Assembly (NCBI GenBank): GCA_002299965.1
Contig: DBOM01000065.1
Location: forward strand, 1 to 64,000
Reading direction: 5' to 3'
DNA length: 64,000 bases
DNA from: Caldiserica bacterium UBA646
GTDB taxonomy: Bacteria > Caldisericota > Caldisericia > Caldisericales > Caldisericaceae
The notes below the pieces were generated by a model, which did not search any database, was not told the DNA's origin, and saw only the letters and a list, made by a program, of their open reading frames with translations. Below are positions 1 through 8,611 of this stretch, piece after piece. Position numbers and translations under genes: made by a program. The stretch's first letter is position 1; every line of letters starts with the position of its first letter.

Positions 1-170
1 TAATGGTTAGTTTTTTCTTTTTGTTCTTTTTTATCTTCATTTCTTCTCTTTACTTTCTTCTTCCCTTCTCTTTACTTTCTTTTGCTCCCATTTGCTCTTT
101 CATTCTCGTTTGCGGTTTTTATTTCTGCCTTTTATTTTTGTTTCTTCTTTTCGTTTCTTATTTCTGTTTT
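1..170. repeat. Pyrimidine-rich tract with a 17-bp direct repeat
   Basis: The top strand is almost entirely T and C for about 170 bases, with very few A or G. A 17-bp unit beginning CTTCTCTTTACTTTC occurs at 43-59 and again at 65-81, a 22-bp period. A hydrophobic open frame crosses it but looks like a by-product of composition: nearly all residues are F, L, S, I or Y. It may be the leader of the gene at 203 or the decayed end of something left of the window. A weak -10 (TATAAT at 177-182) lies just before the ribosome site of the next gene. Function unknown. Confidence 0.5.
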
Positions 171-202
171 ATTGACTATAATTTTAGCAGAAGGAGGCAA
201 AA

Positions 203-556
203 ATGAAAATTTGTCCAAAATGTGGGAAAGAAAACAGGAACAATTCAGAGTATTGTAAATTTTGTGGAACAAAGTTAAGCATCACAGAAGAAGATTTTAA
301 ATGGGTTGTCATCGCAACTACTGAAAACCAATTTGAAGCAGATATCATAAAAAATCTTCTTGAAGCAAACGGCATAGATGTAATGGTAAAAAGACCGGGT
401 GCAGGCATTGGAGGATCTTCTATGTTAAGCAATCCTTTAATGGGAAGTGCAGGAGCCTGGAATGTGCATGTCGCCCAGATAGACATGGAAAAAGCAGAGA
501 AGCTCTTAGATAAAGAAAATATACTTGAAGAGGAGGAAGATAATGGAACTCCTTAA
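203..556 (+). CDS. Zinc-ribbon protein with DUF2007-type domain
   Basis: A small cytoplasmic protein of 117 residues. Residues 4-22 form a zinc ribbon (CPKCGKE and CKFCG pairs). Residues about 30-105 look like the DUF2007 'putative signal-transducing' domain: a WVVIATTENQFEADIIKNLL start, a glycine-rich middle and a WNVHV strand. The Asp/Glu-rich tail ends at a stop that overlaps the next start by 14 bases, so the two genes are probably translated together. A clear AGGAGG lies 8 bases before ATG 203. The biochemical role of this family is not established. Pairing with a creatininase-family enzyme is the only contextual hint. Confidence 0.75.
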   Translation: MKICPKCGKENRNNSEYCKFCGTKLSITEEDFKWVVIATTENQFEADIIKNLLEANGIDVMVKRPGAGIGGSSMLSNPLMGSAGAWNVHVAQIDMEKAEKLLDKENILEEEEDNGTP

Positions 557-1244
557 AATGACAACAAAAGAAGTTAGAGAATATCTAAAAGATAAACACA
601 CCGTTATCATCCCTGTTGGCGCAACTGAAGAGCATTCTGATGCACTTCCTCTTGGAACTGATACTTTCACTGCAGAAAAAATTGCTATTGAAACAGGAAA
701 AAAAACAAAGACAATCGTAGCGCCCACAATTAGCGTAGGAAATTGCCATTCTGTCACGTACATGTTCCCGGGTACAATTTCTATATCACCTATAACCCTT
801 ACAATGGTAATTAAAGATTACCTGGAATCTCTTTACAAACATGGATTTAGAAATTTTCTATTTGTCAATGGACATGGAGGAAATATTGCTCCGATCAGAT
901 GTGCCATAGACAGTGTCGTCCCCATTTTCAAAAAATCTCGCTTTGCAGTAGGTTCCTGGTGGCTCTTTAAAGAATTGGAAGAGTTGTATGACCATGCAGG
1001 TCATGCAGGGCGAGGAGAGGTATCAATGATACTTTATTTACATCCTGATCTTGTGCATAAGAACCTTTTCACAGAAGAAATAAAAATATTGCCTCCATAT
1101 TATGTTTCAGAAGACCTGGTGAAAGATAAAATCACAAAAACAGGGATTATAAATGATACGCAAAACGGAAATGCAAAACTCGGTAAAATCCTCTTCGAAA
1201 AATCTATAAAGGTTTACATAAGTATACTAAAAAAAATGGAATAG
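543..1244 (+). CDS. Creatininase-family metal-dependent amidohydrolase
   Basis: A 233-residue protein of the creatininase/FAPy-deformylase (MftE/ArfB-like) family, which hydrolyses amide or cyclic amide bonds using divalent metals. Family motifs are visible: IPVGATEEHSDALPLGTD near the N-terminus (Glu, His and Asp metal ligands), VNGHGGN in the middle and HAGRGEVSM about 30 residues later (His/Glu ligands). I start at ATG 543 rather than upstream because AGGAGG sits 6 bases before it and the MELLKMTTKEV start fits the family. The substrate cannot be told from sequence; creatinine itself is unlikely. It shares a transcript with the zinc-ribbon gene. Confidence 0.8.
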   Translation: MELLKMTTKEVREYLKDKHTVIIPVGATEEHSDALPLGTDTFTAEKIAIETGKKTKTIVAPTISVGNCHSVTYMFPGTISISPITLTMVIKDYLESLYKHGFRNFLFVNGHGGNIAPIRCAIDSVVPIFKKSRFAVGSWWLFKELEELYDHAGHAGRGEVSMILYLHPDLVHKNLFTEEIKILPPYYVSEDLVKDKITKTGIINDTQNGNAKLGKILFEKSIKVYISILKKME

Positions 1245-1290
1245 AAATATATTTTGCTTTTCCCTTCTCTAAATAGATTAACACTTAATT

Positions 1291-1686
1291 TTACCGCCCA
1301 ATAATTTCTACATAGACAGTCCTTTCGCGCGGCCCATCAAATTCACAAAAAAAGATACCTTGCCAAGTACCAAGTATAATTTTCATATTTTCAACAATAA
1401 ATGTTCTACTAGACCCAATAATAGCCGTTTTAATATGCGCTGCTGCATTGCCTTCAATATGGGAATAGGCATCGTCCCACGGTACCAACTTGTCAAGAGT
1501 TTGTAAAATATCTTCTTTAACGGAAGGATCTGTATTTTCGTTTACAAAAATTGCAGCAGTTGTGTGCGGTACATAAACGGTGCACAAACCATTTTTTATA
1601 CCACTTGCCTCTACAATCTGTTTCACTTTGAAAGTGATATCTGCAATCTCTGAATGCTTCTCGGTTTTTACACTAATTTCCCACAT
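1291..1686 (-). CDS. yjbQ: YjbQ/UPF0047 family protein
   Basis: A 131-residue single-domain protein of the YjbQ (UPF0047) family. Diagnostic motifs are present: VPHTTAAIFVNENTDPSV, then YSHIEGNAAAHIKTAIIGSS, then LGTWQGIFFCEFDGPR. The conserved His, Asp and Glu residues form the metal/thiamine-phosphate-like pocket in relatives, and some members show weak thiamine phosphate synthase activity, so the physiological role remains open. ATG 1686 is preferred over a TTG five codons upstream because a GGGGGTG ribosome site precedes it. It is transcribed towards the creatininase gene and away from the polyamine operon. Confidence 0.85.
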   Translation of the reverse strand: MWEISVKTEKHSEIADITFKVKQIVEASGIKNGLCTVYVPHTTAAIFVNENTDPSVKEDILQTLDKLVPWDDAYSHIEGNAAAHIKTAIIGSSRTFIVENMKIILGTWQGIFFCEFDGPRERTVYVEIIGR

Positions 1687-1804
1687 CTCTATCACCCCCA
1701 AAGATTATTTTATTCCTTTTTTTTGTATTTCAAAATATACTTGTACTTTAAATAAATATCTATCTAAAAAGGCATAAAAAATGGTGCAAAAGTATGAATA
1801 AGTA

Positions 1805-1832
1805 TTGAAAAAAAAATAAAATCTGCTATAAA
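1805..1832 (+). promoter_or_regulatory. Promoter of polyamine operon
   Basis: TTGAAA (1805-1810) and TATAAA (1827-1832) are separated by 16 bases, the same spacing found at most other readable promoters here. Transcription would start near 1839, leaving a leader of about 50 bases before speH that contains the AAGGGGG ribosome site. Confidence 0.6.
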
Positions 1833-1891
1833 CTCGCAGGTAAGGTAATTTATTTTCTGCCTTATTAAATCTATCAAAGGGGGTGGCTGAA

Positions 1892-2311
1892 ATGCGCACC
1901 GAAGGAAAACATATCCTTATGGATGTTTCTGGATGTAATCCAGAAATACTTAACAATTTAGAATTGTTAAAAAAAATTTTAAAAGAAGCTGCAGAATACG
2001 CTAATGCAACTGTATTAGACGTTGCATTCCACCATTTTACTCCTCAAGGTGTAAGTGGGGTTGTAGTTATTTCTGAATCCCATCTCTCCATACATACCTG
2101 GCCTGAATATGGTTATGCTGCTCTTGATTTTTACACCTGCGGTGATGCAGACCCTAAAACGGCCTGCGAATACGTAGCAGAAAAATTAAGTGCAACATAT
2201 ATGCAAACAACAGAAATTGAAAGAGGAATGAAAAAAAACGAGAGATACACTCAAGAGGTTGTTAGTAAAAAAGTGAAAGAAAATGGAGAAAAACTATCTG
2301 TACTTCCATGA
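1892..2311 (+). CDS. speH: S-adenosylmethionine decarboxylase proenzyme
   Basis: Pyruvoyl-dependent AdoMet decarboxylase, prokaryotic class 1B, 139 residues. It makes decarboxylated AdoMet, the aminopropyl donor for polyamines. The self-cleavage and active-site block is plain: SESHLSIHTWPEYGYAALD, where the Ser after Glu becomes the pyruvoyl group, followed by FYTCGDADP. ATG 1892 is chosen over GTG 1883 because the GTG lies inside the AAGGGGGTGG ribosome site. The C-terminal tail, about 25 residues after the core, is Lys/Glu-rich. The gene overlaps the aminopropyltransferase start by 29 bases, a strong sign of one pathway and coupled translation. Confidence 0.95.
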   Translation: MRTEGKHILMDVSGCNPEILNNLELLKKILKEAAEYANATVLDVAFHHFTPQGVSGVVVISESHLSIHTWPEYGYAALDFYTCGDADPKTACEYVAEKLSATYMQTTEIERGMKKNERYTQEVVSKKVKENGEKLSVLP

Positions 2312-3224
2312 TGTTTTCGCCGCTGGCGAAGAACATTTACATGGGATAAAAAACACTATTGTAGCAATTAAAACACCATACCAATTCATTCAATTGGTAG
2401 AAAGTTCCTTTTTTGGAAAGATGCTAATTATTGATGGAGATGTTCAATCTTCAGCAAAAGATGAATATATCTACCATGAATCTCTTGTACATCCCGCAAT
2501 GCTGCTCCACCCAAACCCCAAAAATATTATACTTTTAGGGGGAGGGGAAGGCGCAACACTAAGAGAAGTGTTAAAACATAAAGACATAAAAAAAGTCTTT
2601 ATGGTAGATATTGACAAAGACGGAATTGACCTTGCAAAAAAATATTTAGGAGAGTGGCACAAAGGGTCATTTGAAAACCCAAAGACAACCCTCATAAATA
2701 CTGATGCAAGAAAATTTATCGAATCGCAAGTTGCCTCAAATTCTACTGACATTATAATAAGCGACCTAACTGAGCCCTTTGAAGCAGGCCCATCGTATAA
2801 ACTATTCACAAAGGAATTTTTTGCACTCCTTTTTGACAGACTCACTGAAGATGGTATCTTCGTTCTACAAGCATCAATGCTGAGACCAGTCACTTACAGG
2901 ATGCATAGAGCAATAAGAAATACTTTAATGCAAATATTCCCAGTGGTAAGAAGCTACTATGTATATATACCAAGTTTTGACACAACATGGAGTTTTGTAC
3001 TGGCTTCAAAAAAATATGACCAAGACCCCAAAACTGCAGACATCAAAGAGATTGACGAAAAAATACAAAAGAGAATCGAAGGAGAATTAAAATTCTACGA
3101 AGGAGAATCACACATGAGAATTTTCTCTCTTCCAAAAGATATAAAAAAAATTCTCGCAGAAAACAAGGAAGAAATTATTACTGATTCTCACCCCTTATCA
3201 CTCCCAAGAAAAGAGAACATATGA
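2283..3224 (+). CDS. speE: Aminopropyltransferase, thermospermine-synthase (ACL5)-like
   Basis: A 313-residue spermidine-synthase-fold enzyme that transfers the aminopropyl group from decarboxylated AdoMet to an amine. GGGEGA (residues about 86-91) and VDID (108-111) form the nucleotide site. The acidic catalytic region reads SDLTEPFEAGPSYKLFTKEFF. The upstream DVQSSAKDEYIYHESLVHP block and the EAGPSY pattern look more like the ACL5/thermospermine synthase branch than classical SpeE (DSTDPIGPG), so the product may be thermospermine or another longer polyamine. It starts inside speH and ends in an ATGA overlap with the deaminase gene. The family is certain; the amine acceptor is inferred. Confidence 0.85.
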   Translation: MEKNYLYFHDVFAAGEEHLHGIKNTIVAIKTPYQFIQLVESSFFGKMLIIDGDVQSSAKDEYIYHESLVHPAMLLHPNPKNIILLGGGEGATLREVLKHKDIKKVFMVDIDKDGIDLAKKYLGEWHKGSFENPKTTLINTDARKFIESQVASNSTDIIISDLTEPFEAGPSYKLFTKEFFALLFDRLTEDGIFVLQASMLRPVTYRMHRAIRNTLMQIFPVVRSYYVYIPSFDTTWSFVLASKKYDQDPKTADIKEIDEKIQKRIEGELKFYEGESHMRIFSLPKDIKKILAENKEEIITDSHPLSLPRKENI

Positions 3225-4510
3225 TTCTTATACGAAACGGCACATTTTTGACACTTACCGAAAAAAATGTAATCAAAGAAGGGGATCTTATAATAAAAGA
3301 TTCCCTTATTTCTTATATGGGGCCACAAAAAGAATGGAAAGATAAATTCGATACAGTAATAGATGCAAAAAATCACATTGTGATGCCAGGATTTGTGAAC
3401 GCTCACGCGCATCTTGCAATGACACTTATGCGTGGTATTGCCGATGATCTCCCTCTACAAAAATGGCTGTTCGATACAATCTTTCCAATAGAAAATAAAC
3501 TAACCGCTAAAGATATATATTTTGGCTCCCTTCTTGGTATTGTTGAATCAATACGCGCTGGCGTTACTACAGTAGCAGATTTCTACTTCCACATGGAAAA
3601 ATCTGCGCAAGCAGTAAAAGAAAGCGGTATCCGTGCAAACCTTGGTTTTGGGCTTGCCTCAAAAATTGGTACAAACACACTACAGCTAAAAGCAGCAGAA
3701 AAATTTATAAATAGATGGCAAGAAAGTGAAAATGGAAGAATATTGGCAAGCTTTGCTCCCCATGCCCCTTATACCTGCACACTGCAATTCTTGAAAGCAA
3801 TTAGCAATCAGGCAAGAACAATGAATGTCCTCGTGCAAACTCATCTTCACGAAACAAAGAAAGAGGTAGAAGAATTTAAGAAAAAATATGGAACAACTCC
3901 AATAGAAAAACTTGACACAATAGGGTTCTTCAATGCAAAAGTTAACGCTGCACATTGTGTATGGATGAACGATAATGACATAAATATTTTGAAGAATAAT
4001 AATGTAGGTGTTACTCTAAATCCGCAAAGCAATCTGAAAATGGGCGCAGGAATCCCGTTAATAAATAAAATGTACAATGCAGGACTAACTATTTCTATCG
4101 GCACTGACGGCGCTGCATCAAACAATAATTTAGCCCTCATTGAAGATGCAAGATTAACATCTTTTCTTGCAAAAGGTACTTCACTAAACCCTGAACTGCT
4201 AAATGCAAAAGAACTGCTTAAAATGGCAACTGTAAATGGTACAAAAAATTTAGGCTTTAGTGATGTAGGGTTACTTAAAGAAGGATATAAAGCAGACATT
4301 ATCTTGATAGATACTAAAAAACCACATCTTACACCCTTTACTGATCCTTATTCTCTTGTCGCTTATTCTATGTATCCATCCGATATTGATACAGTGCTTA
4401 TTGATGGAAAAATAGTAATGAAAAACAAAGAAATTCTCACAGTAGATGAGGAGAATATACTCAAAGAAGCAGAATCTTGCTACAAGCAATTACGCATCCC
4501 CAACAAATAA
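3221..4510 (+). CDS. mtaD: 5-methylthioadenosine/S-adenosylhomocysteine deaminase
   Basis: A 429-residue amidohydrolase of the MtaD/SsnA/TrzN group that deaminates 5'-methylthioadenosine and SAH. Metal ligands are visible: GFVNAHAHLAMTLMRGIADD (HxH), THLHETKKE, the AHCVW histidine and the SIGTDGAASNNNL aspartate. The motif series PHAPYTC also fits MTA deaminases. Context supports the call: it is translationally coupled (ATGA) to the aminopropyltransferase, whose by-product is MTA. No phosphorylase (MtnP) is nearby, so deamination may be the first salvage step. Confidence 0.88.
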   Translation: MILIRNGTFLTLTEKNVIKEGDLIIKDSLISYMGPQKEWKDKFDTVIDAKNHIVMPGFVNAHAHLAMTLMRGIADDLPLQKWLFDTIFPIENKLTAKDIYFGSLLGIVESIRAGVTTVADFYFHMEKSAQAVKESGIRANLGFGLASKIGTNTLQLKAAEKFINRWQESENGRILASFAPHAPYTCTLQFLKAISNQARTMNVLVQTHLHETKKEVEEFKKKYGTTPIEKLDTIGFFNAKVNAAHCVWMNDNDINILKNNNVGVTLNPQSNLKMGAGIPLINKMYNAGLTISIGTDGAASNNNLALIEDARLTSFLAKGTSLNPELLNAKELLKMATVNGTKNLGFSDVGLLKEGYKADIILIDTKKPHLTPFTDPYSLVAYSMYPSDIDTVLIDGKIVMKNKEILTVDEENILKEAESCYKQLRIPNK

Positions 4511-4606
4511 CAAAAATGTTTTAAAAAAATTCATATTTCCATCACATTTAATATCTACACTAATAAACGGTATTCAAAATACCTTAAGAGGAGAAGTGAT
4601 AAAAAA

Positions 4607-6472
4607 ATGAAAAAAATATGGCTTTCCTTACTAAGTGTAATATTATTATTCACTTTGACTGGATGTAGTATTATAAAAACTGGCTCAAAAAGTCCCACAA
4701 CCGCAAAAGATTTAACCACTGTAAAAGTGGAAAGAAAAGATATAGAAAGTGCCGTGAATCTCTCAGGTAGTGTATCTATTGATCCAAAAATTACGATAGT
4801 ATCTAAAGTTTCGGGCAAAGTAATTCAACTCTTTGCAGAAGAAGGTGATTGGATAGAAAAAGGAGATAAGATTGCAGAAATTGACTCAACAGTACCGCTG
4901 CTCAACTATCAGAATGCGTTGAGCAGCTACAATATAACAAAAATCAATTATGAAATTGCTACACAACTGCATAACTCCGAAAACGCAGTTACCCAGGCCG
5001 AAGCAAATGTTGAATCAGCAGAAGCTGGATATCGCATAGCAAAGTTAAACCTTGACATAGCTGCAAAAACTGATAATTCTCATATACAGGTAAATCAAGT
5101 GGAAGAACAAGTAAAGCAAGCAGAAATTAACCTTGAGAATGCAAAAAACAACCTCTCAACCTTAAAAAGTAGCGACACAACTGATATTTCTATAAAAATA
5201 GCCGAGCTTCAACTAAACTCCCAGGAGCTCTCGCTTGCTATTGCACAGTTAAATTTAAAATCCTTAATGGAATCAGGTCCTACAGATGAAGACATAAAGC
5301 AAGCAGAAGAACAACTAAATCAAGCTAAAATTAATAACGATACTGCAAAAGAAAGGTTAGAGACAGCAGCAAATAACCCGAATACACCAGATGAAGAAAT
5401 TAAAATTCTCGAGAACCAGATCTTACTCACCGAAAGCAATATAAAACTTGCAGAGTTAAATCTTGATAGATTAAATAATTATGGAAGCCCATCTGAGGAC
5501 GATATAGAAAGAGCAAGATATCAAGCAGAACAGGCGAGGATAGCACTACAAGTATCAATAGAAAATTATGAACAGGCAAAGAAGGCAAAGATATCCAGAG
5601 ATAACCAGATAAAACAAGCAGAAAATCAAGTTAAACTTGCCGAATCGCAACTCACTGTTAGCAACGAAAACCTCAATATAGCAAAAAACAGTGCTTCTGC
5701 TTCTTCCGATAGCATTGAAATAAGAGAAACACAACTAACACAAGCAGAGACAAGCTTAAAAATAGCAAAGATAAATTTAGATAACGCAAAGATTCAGACT
5801 TCGGTAAATAGCAACGAAATTCAACGAGCAAAATTACAAATGGAACAAGCATACAATACAATGCAAATGTCACTTGATAATTTAAACGATTATACCATTA
5901 CAGCTCCTATATCAGGCACTATTTTATCGTTAGGTATTCAAGAGGGAGATACAGTATCAATGGGTGCTATCGCTGTAGTAGGCAACACAAAAAACTTTGT
6001 AGCAGAAGCATTTTCCGATGAAATTGATGCAGTGAATATAAAGAAAGGTCAAGATGCTATCTTGACCTTTGATGCACTTCCTCATGAAGAAGTTAAGGGT
6101 ACTGTAGAATACACAGGGAACTCAACAACAGCTGTTTCTGGCGTGCAGGCTTATAAAATCAAAATAAAAATAGATGATTCATCAATAGCTTTAAAGGATG
6201 GATTAAGCGTAAATGTAGATATTACTACACAAATGAAAAGCAATGTGCTTGCTGTGCCTATTGAATCGGTTTTTTATCAGAACGGGAAGTATTATGTAGA
6301 TGTAGTGCAAAGCGACGATACAATACAGCGCAAAGAAGTAGAAACAGGTATCTCATCTGATGATTATACGGAGATTATTTCTGGTCTTTCTGAAGGAGAC
6401 ACAATCCTTAGAGTACCTTATAACTCAGTGTTTACCGAAGTTGAGGGAATAAAGATGCCGGGCGGAAAATAA
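4607..6472 (+). CDS. HlyD/MacA-type periplasmic adaptor lipoprotein with very long coiled-coil
   Basis: A 621-residue membrane-fusion (adaptor) subunit for the ABC exporter downstream. It begins with a lipoprotein signal (LLFTLTGC lipobox, Cys about residue 20). A biotinyl-lipoyl half motif (GKVIQLFAEEGDWIEKGD) follows. About 330 residues of heptad-rich coiled coil come next, with recurring turns such as GPTDEDIKQAEEQ and GSPSEDDIERARYQ. The second lipoyl half (APISGTILSLGIQEGDTV) and beta-barrel domains end the protein. The coiled coil is far longer than in typical MacA (about 370 residues in total). AGAGGAGAAG precedes ATG 4607. It likely functions outside the cytoplasmic membrane. Confidence 0.85.
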   Translation: MKKIWLSLLSVILLFTLTGCSIIKTGSKSPTTAKDLTTVKVERKDIESAVNLSGSVSIDPKITIVSKVSGKVIQLFAEEGDWIEKGDKIAEIDSTVPLLNYQNALSSYNITKINYEIATQLHNSENAVTQAEANVESAEAGYRIAKLNLDIAAKTDNSHIQVNQVEEQVKQAEINLENAKNNLSTLKSSDTTDISIKIAELQLNSQELSLAIAQLNLKSLMESGPTDEDIKQAEEQLNQAKINNDTAKERLETAANNPNTPDEEIKILENQILLTESNIKLAELNLDRLNNYGSPSEDDIERARYQAEQARIALQVSIENYEQAKKAKISRDNQIKQAENQVKLAESQLTVSNENLNIAKNSASASSDSIEIRETQLTQAETSLKIAKINLDNAKIQTSVNSNEIQRAKLQMEQAYNTMQMSLDNLNDYTITAPISGTILSLGIQEGDTVSMGAIAVVGNTKNFVAEAFSDEIDAVNIKKGQDAILTFDALPHEEVKGTVEYTGNSTTAVSGVQAYKIKIKIDDSSIALKDGLSVNVDITTQMKSNVLAVPIESVFYQNGKYYVDVVQSDDTIQRKEVETGISSDDYTEIISGLSEGDTILRVPYNSVFTEVEGIKMPGGK

Positions 6473-6502
6473 AAAACTAGGTAGAGAAAAAGGTGGATAA
6501 CC

Positions 6503-7225
6503 ATGAATGAAATTATAAGAACAGAAAACTTAACAAAAACTTATCGCCTTGGTGAAACAGGTGTAAAAGCATTAAGAGGAGTTTCTATAAATATTAGTAA
6601 AGGAGAACTTGTTTCAATAATAGGCCCGTCAGGTTCAGGAAAATCCACCCTCATGCATCTTCTTGGCTGTCTTGATACGCCGACAAGTGGAAAATATTTC
6701 TTAGAAGGAGAAGATGTTTCTAAACTAAACGATATACAACTTGCAAATATAAGGAATAAAAAAATAGGTTTTGTGTTCCAAATGTTCAATTTGTTACCGC
6801 ATCTTACTGTACTAGATAACATAATTCTTCCTGTCGTATATAATGCAAAAAGTAATCTTAGAGAGGCAGAAAGAAAAGCCATGAAACTTTTGGAAAGTGT
6901 AGGAATAGAAAAAAGAGCAAAACATCTTCCTGCGCAACTCTCCGGAGGAGAAAGACAGAGGGTAGCCATAGTACGGGCATTGATTAATGACCCTCTTATT
7001 GTTTTTGCAGATGAACCTACGGGCAATTTAGATTCAAAAACAGGACTTGAGATAATAAAAATTCTTAAAGAACTGAATGAAGAAAAAGGAGTTACCGAAA
7101 TTATCGTAACTCACGACCCTTCTATCACGCAATTTACGCATAAAATTATACACATAAGGGATGGCTTTATAGAGAAAGAAATAGAAAATGGACATGTAGC
7201 AAATGCAGAGGAGATAAAGAAATGA
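6503..7225 (+). CDS. ABC transporter ATP-binding protein, MacB/LolD family
   Basis: A 240-residue ATPase. Walker A is GPSGSGKST, the Q-loop is VFQMFNLL, the signature is LSGGERQRVAIVRAL and Walker B is VFADEPTGNLD, followed by the switch His in IVTHDPS. All place it in the MacB/LolD/FtsE branch, which drives mechanotransmission rather than solute import. It sits 30 bases after the adaptor gene and overlaps the permease by ATGA, giving a complete adaptor-ATPase-permease set. Substrate unknown: antimicrobial peptides, lipoproteins or signalling peptides are the usual cargo of relatives. Confidence 0.93.
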   Translation: MNEIIRTENLTKTYRLGETGVKALRGVSINISKGELVSIIGPSGSGKSTLMHLLGCLDTPTSGKYFLEGEDVSKLNDIQLANIRNKKIGFVFQMFNLLPHLTVLDNIILPVVYNAKSNLREAERKAMKLLESVGIEKRAKHLPAQLSGGERQRVAIVRALINDPLIVFADEPTGNLDSKTGLEIIKILKELNEEKGVTEIIVTHDPSITQFTHKIIHIRDGFIEKEIENGHVANAEEIKK

Positions 7226-8421
7226 AAATTGCAAGAATAATAAAAATGTCGCTTAATTCTCTAAAAATTAATAAGATGAGAACGTTTCTTTCTATGCTGG
7301 GCGTTATTGTAGGTGTTGCATCGCTTATTCTTATTACTTCTGTTGGATATGGTGCTCAATACAGTATTCTTTCAAATATTCAATCACTCGGATCAGACGT
7401 AATTATAATTACACCCGGGCAAAAAACAAATTTATTTAAAGCAGCAATGTCAGGAACAAGTACAGTTCTAAAACCTCTTACGTATGAAGATGTAAAATAC
7501 CTTAAAAGAAAATTGCCCGATGCACGAATTTCACCAGAGAGTCGCATAGGCACTGATGTGAAGTATGGGAACTCAACAGTTTCCACAACCAGTGTAGGAA
7601 CAAATGCTGATATATTCCTTGTATCAAATTACAAGATAGATTCGGGTAGAGCGTTTACTGATCAGGATATTAATGGCTACAGAAATGTGTGTATTTTGGG
7701 TGCCACAACAAGAGATAATTTATTTGGTAATGTAGATCCAGTAGGCCAAAATGTAAAGATAAATAACATAAAATACTTGGTTATAGGTGCGTTAAAACCG
7801 ATGGGTTCAATGGGGATGATGAACTTAGATGATATTATTGTGATGCCTATTACAACACTTCAAGCACATACAAGAGTAAAAAGTGTCCAGGTGATTTACG
7901 CAAAAGCAATGGATGACATGCCAATGGATGTCCTGGGAGCGCGTATTAAAAGCCTTCTTCTTGTACGTCATGGAACGGAGAATTTCTCAATAAATAACGA
8001 ACAACAATATATAGATCTTGCGAAAACAGTAACAGATACTTTTACCCTTATGCTAACAGCAATAGGGTCAATTGCGCTTATCGTTGGAGGAATTGGCATT
8101 ATGAATATTATGCTTGCATCTGTTGCTGAGAGAACACGAGAAATTGGAATACGCAAAGCAATAGGCGCAAGAAATATTGATGTTCTACTTCAGTTCCTTA
8201 TGGAATCTACATTTATATCTGGAAGCGGAGGTATAATAGGGATTATCATCGGAGTAACACTCTCATTACTTGTTCCGCAGACTTTTATACCTACACACAT
8301 TACAAGTACATCAATTATAATTGGGTTTAGTATAGCTGTTCTCATCGGTATATTTTTTGGCGTTTATCCTGCACGGAAAGCTTCACTACTGAATCCAGTG
8401 GAAGCATTAAGGTATGAATAA
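7222..8421 (+). CDS. ABC transporter permease, MacB/FtsX family
   Basis: A 399-residue permease with MacB topology: one N-terminal membrane helix (TFLSMLGVIVGVASLILITSVG), a large extracytoplasmic MacB_PCD domain (residues about 40-250), then three C-terminal helices carrying the FtsX block (IGSIALIVGGIGIMNIML, RTREIGIRKAIGAR). The end YPARKASLLNPVEALRYE is the canonical C-terminus, so the gene is complete. In-frame coding-like sequence follows its stop codon directly (see the remnant at 8422). Confidence 0.92.
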   Translation: MKIARIIKMSLNSLKINKMRTFLSMLGVIVGVASLILITSVGYGAQYSILSNIQSLGSDVIIITPGQKTNLFKAAMSGTSTVLKPLTYEDVKYLKRKLPDARISPESRIGTDVKYGNSTVSTTSVGTNADIFLVSNYKIDSGRAFTDQDINGYRNVCILGATTRDNLFGNVDPVGQNVKINNIKYLVIGALKPMGSMGMMNLDDIIVMPITTLQAHTRVKSVQVIYAKAMDDMPMDVLGARIKSLLLVRHGTENFSINNEQQYIDLAKTVTDTFTLMLTAIGSIALIVGGIGIMNIMLASVAERTREIGIRKAIGARNIDVLLQFLMESTFISGSGGIIGIIIGVTLSLLVPQTFIPTHITSTSIIIGFSIAVLIGIFFGVYPARKASLLNPVEALRYE

Positions 8422-8598
8422 AAAGTAGAGGATAACAATTTTGATTATGCCGCAGTCACTGTTCACAATATAAAATTCGTGTTCAAAAGCAAAACGTTTG
8501 AGCTTCCTCTTTATCTATATAATGAAGAAACAATGTTCACAATTGAAGCAATAGATAAAGCAGGAAATAGTAGTAAATTAAGCGGTATTATTAAGTAA
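8422..8598 (+). pseudogene. Remnant of a secreted protein with an Ig-like C-terminal domain
   Basis: Directly after the permease stop, in the same frame, the sequence stays open to a TAA at 8596-8598. It reads as a credible protein end: DYAAVTVHN, then FELPLYLYNEE, then MFTIEAIDKAGNSS. That resembles the last strands of a bacterial Ig-like or glucodextranase-B/Big_9-type domain, common at the C-termini of surface proteins. There is no usable start codon or ribosome site; the only in-frame ATG lies late in the stretch. I read it as the 3' end of a gene whose front was deleted. A readthrough extension of the permease is possible but less likely. Confidence 0.55.
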
Positions 8599-8611
8599 TC
8601 TTAAAAAATAA

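Noticed and set aside
3..206. Hydrophobic 67-codon open frame in the pyrimidine tract
   Set aside because: Low-complexity F/L/S/I/Y content from a T/C tract, no ribosome site before its ATG, and it runs into the ribosome site of the real gene at 203.
1839..1891. SAM- or polyamine-sensing riboswitch before speH
   Set aside because: The leader is about 50 bases and shows no SAM-riboswitch core; only a weak AAGG/CCTT pairing.
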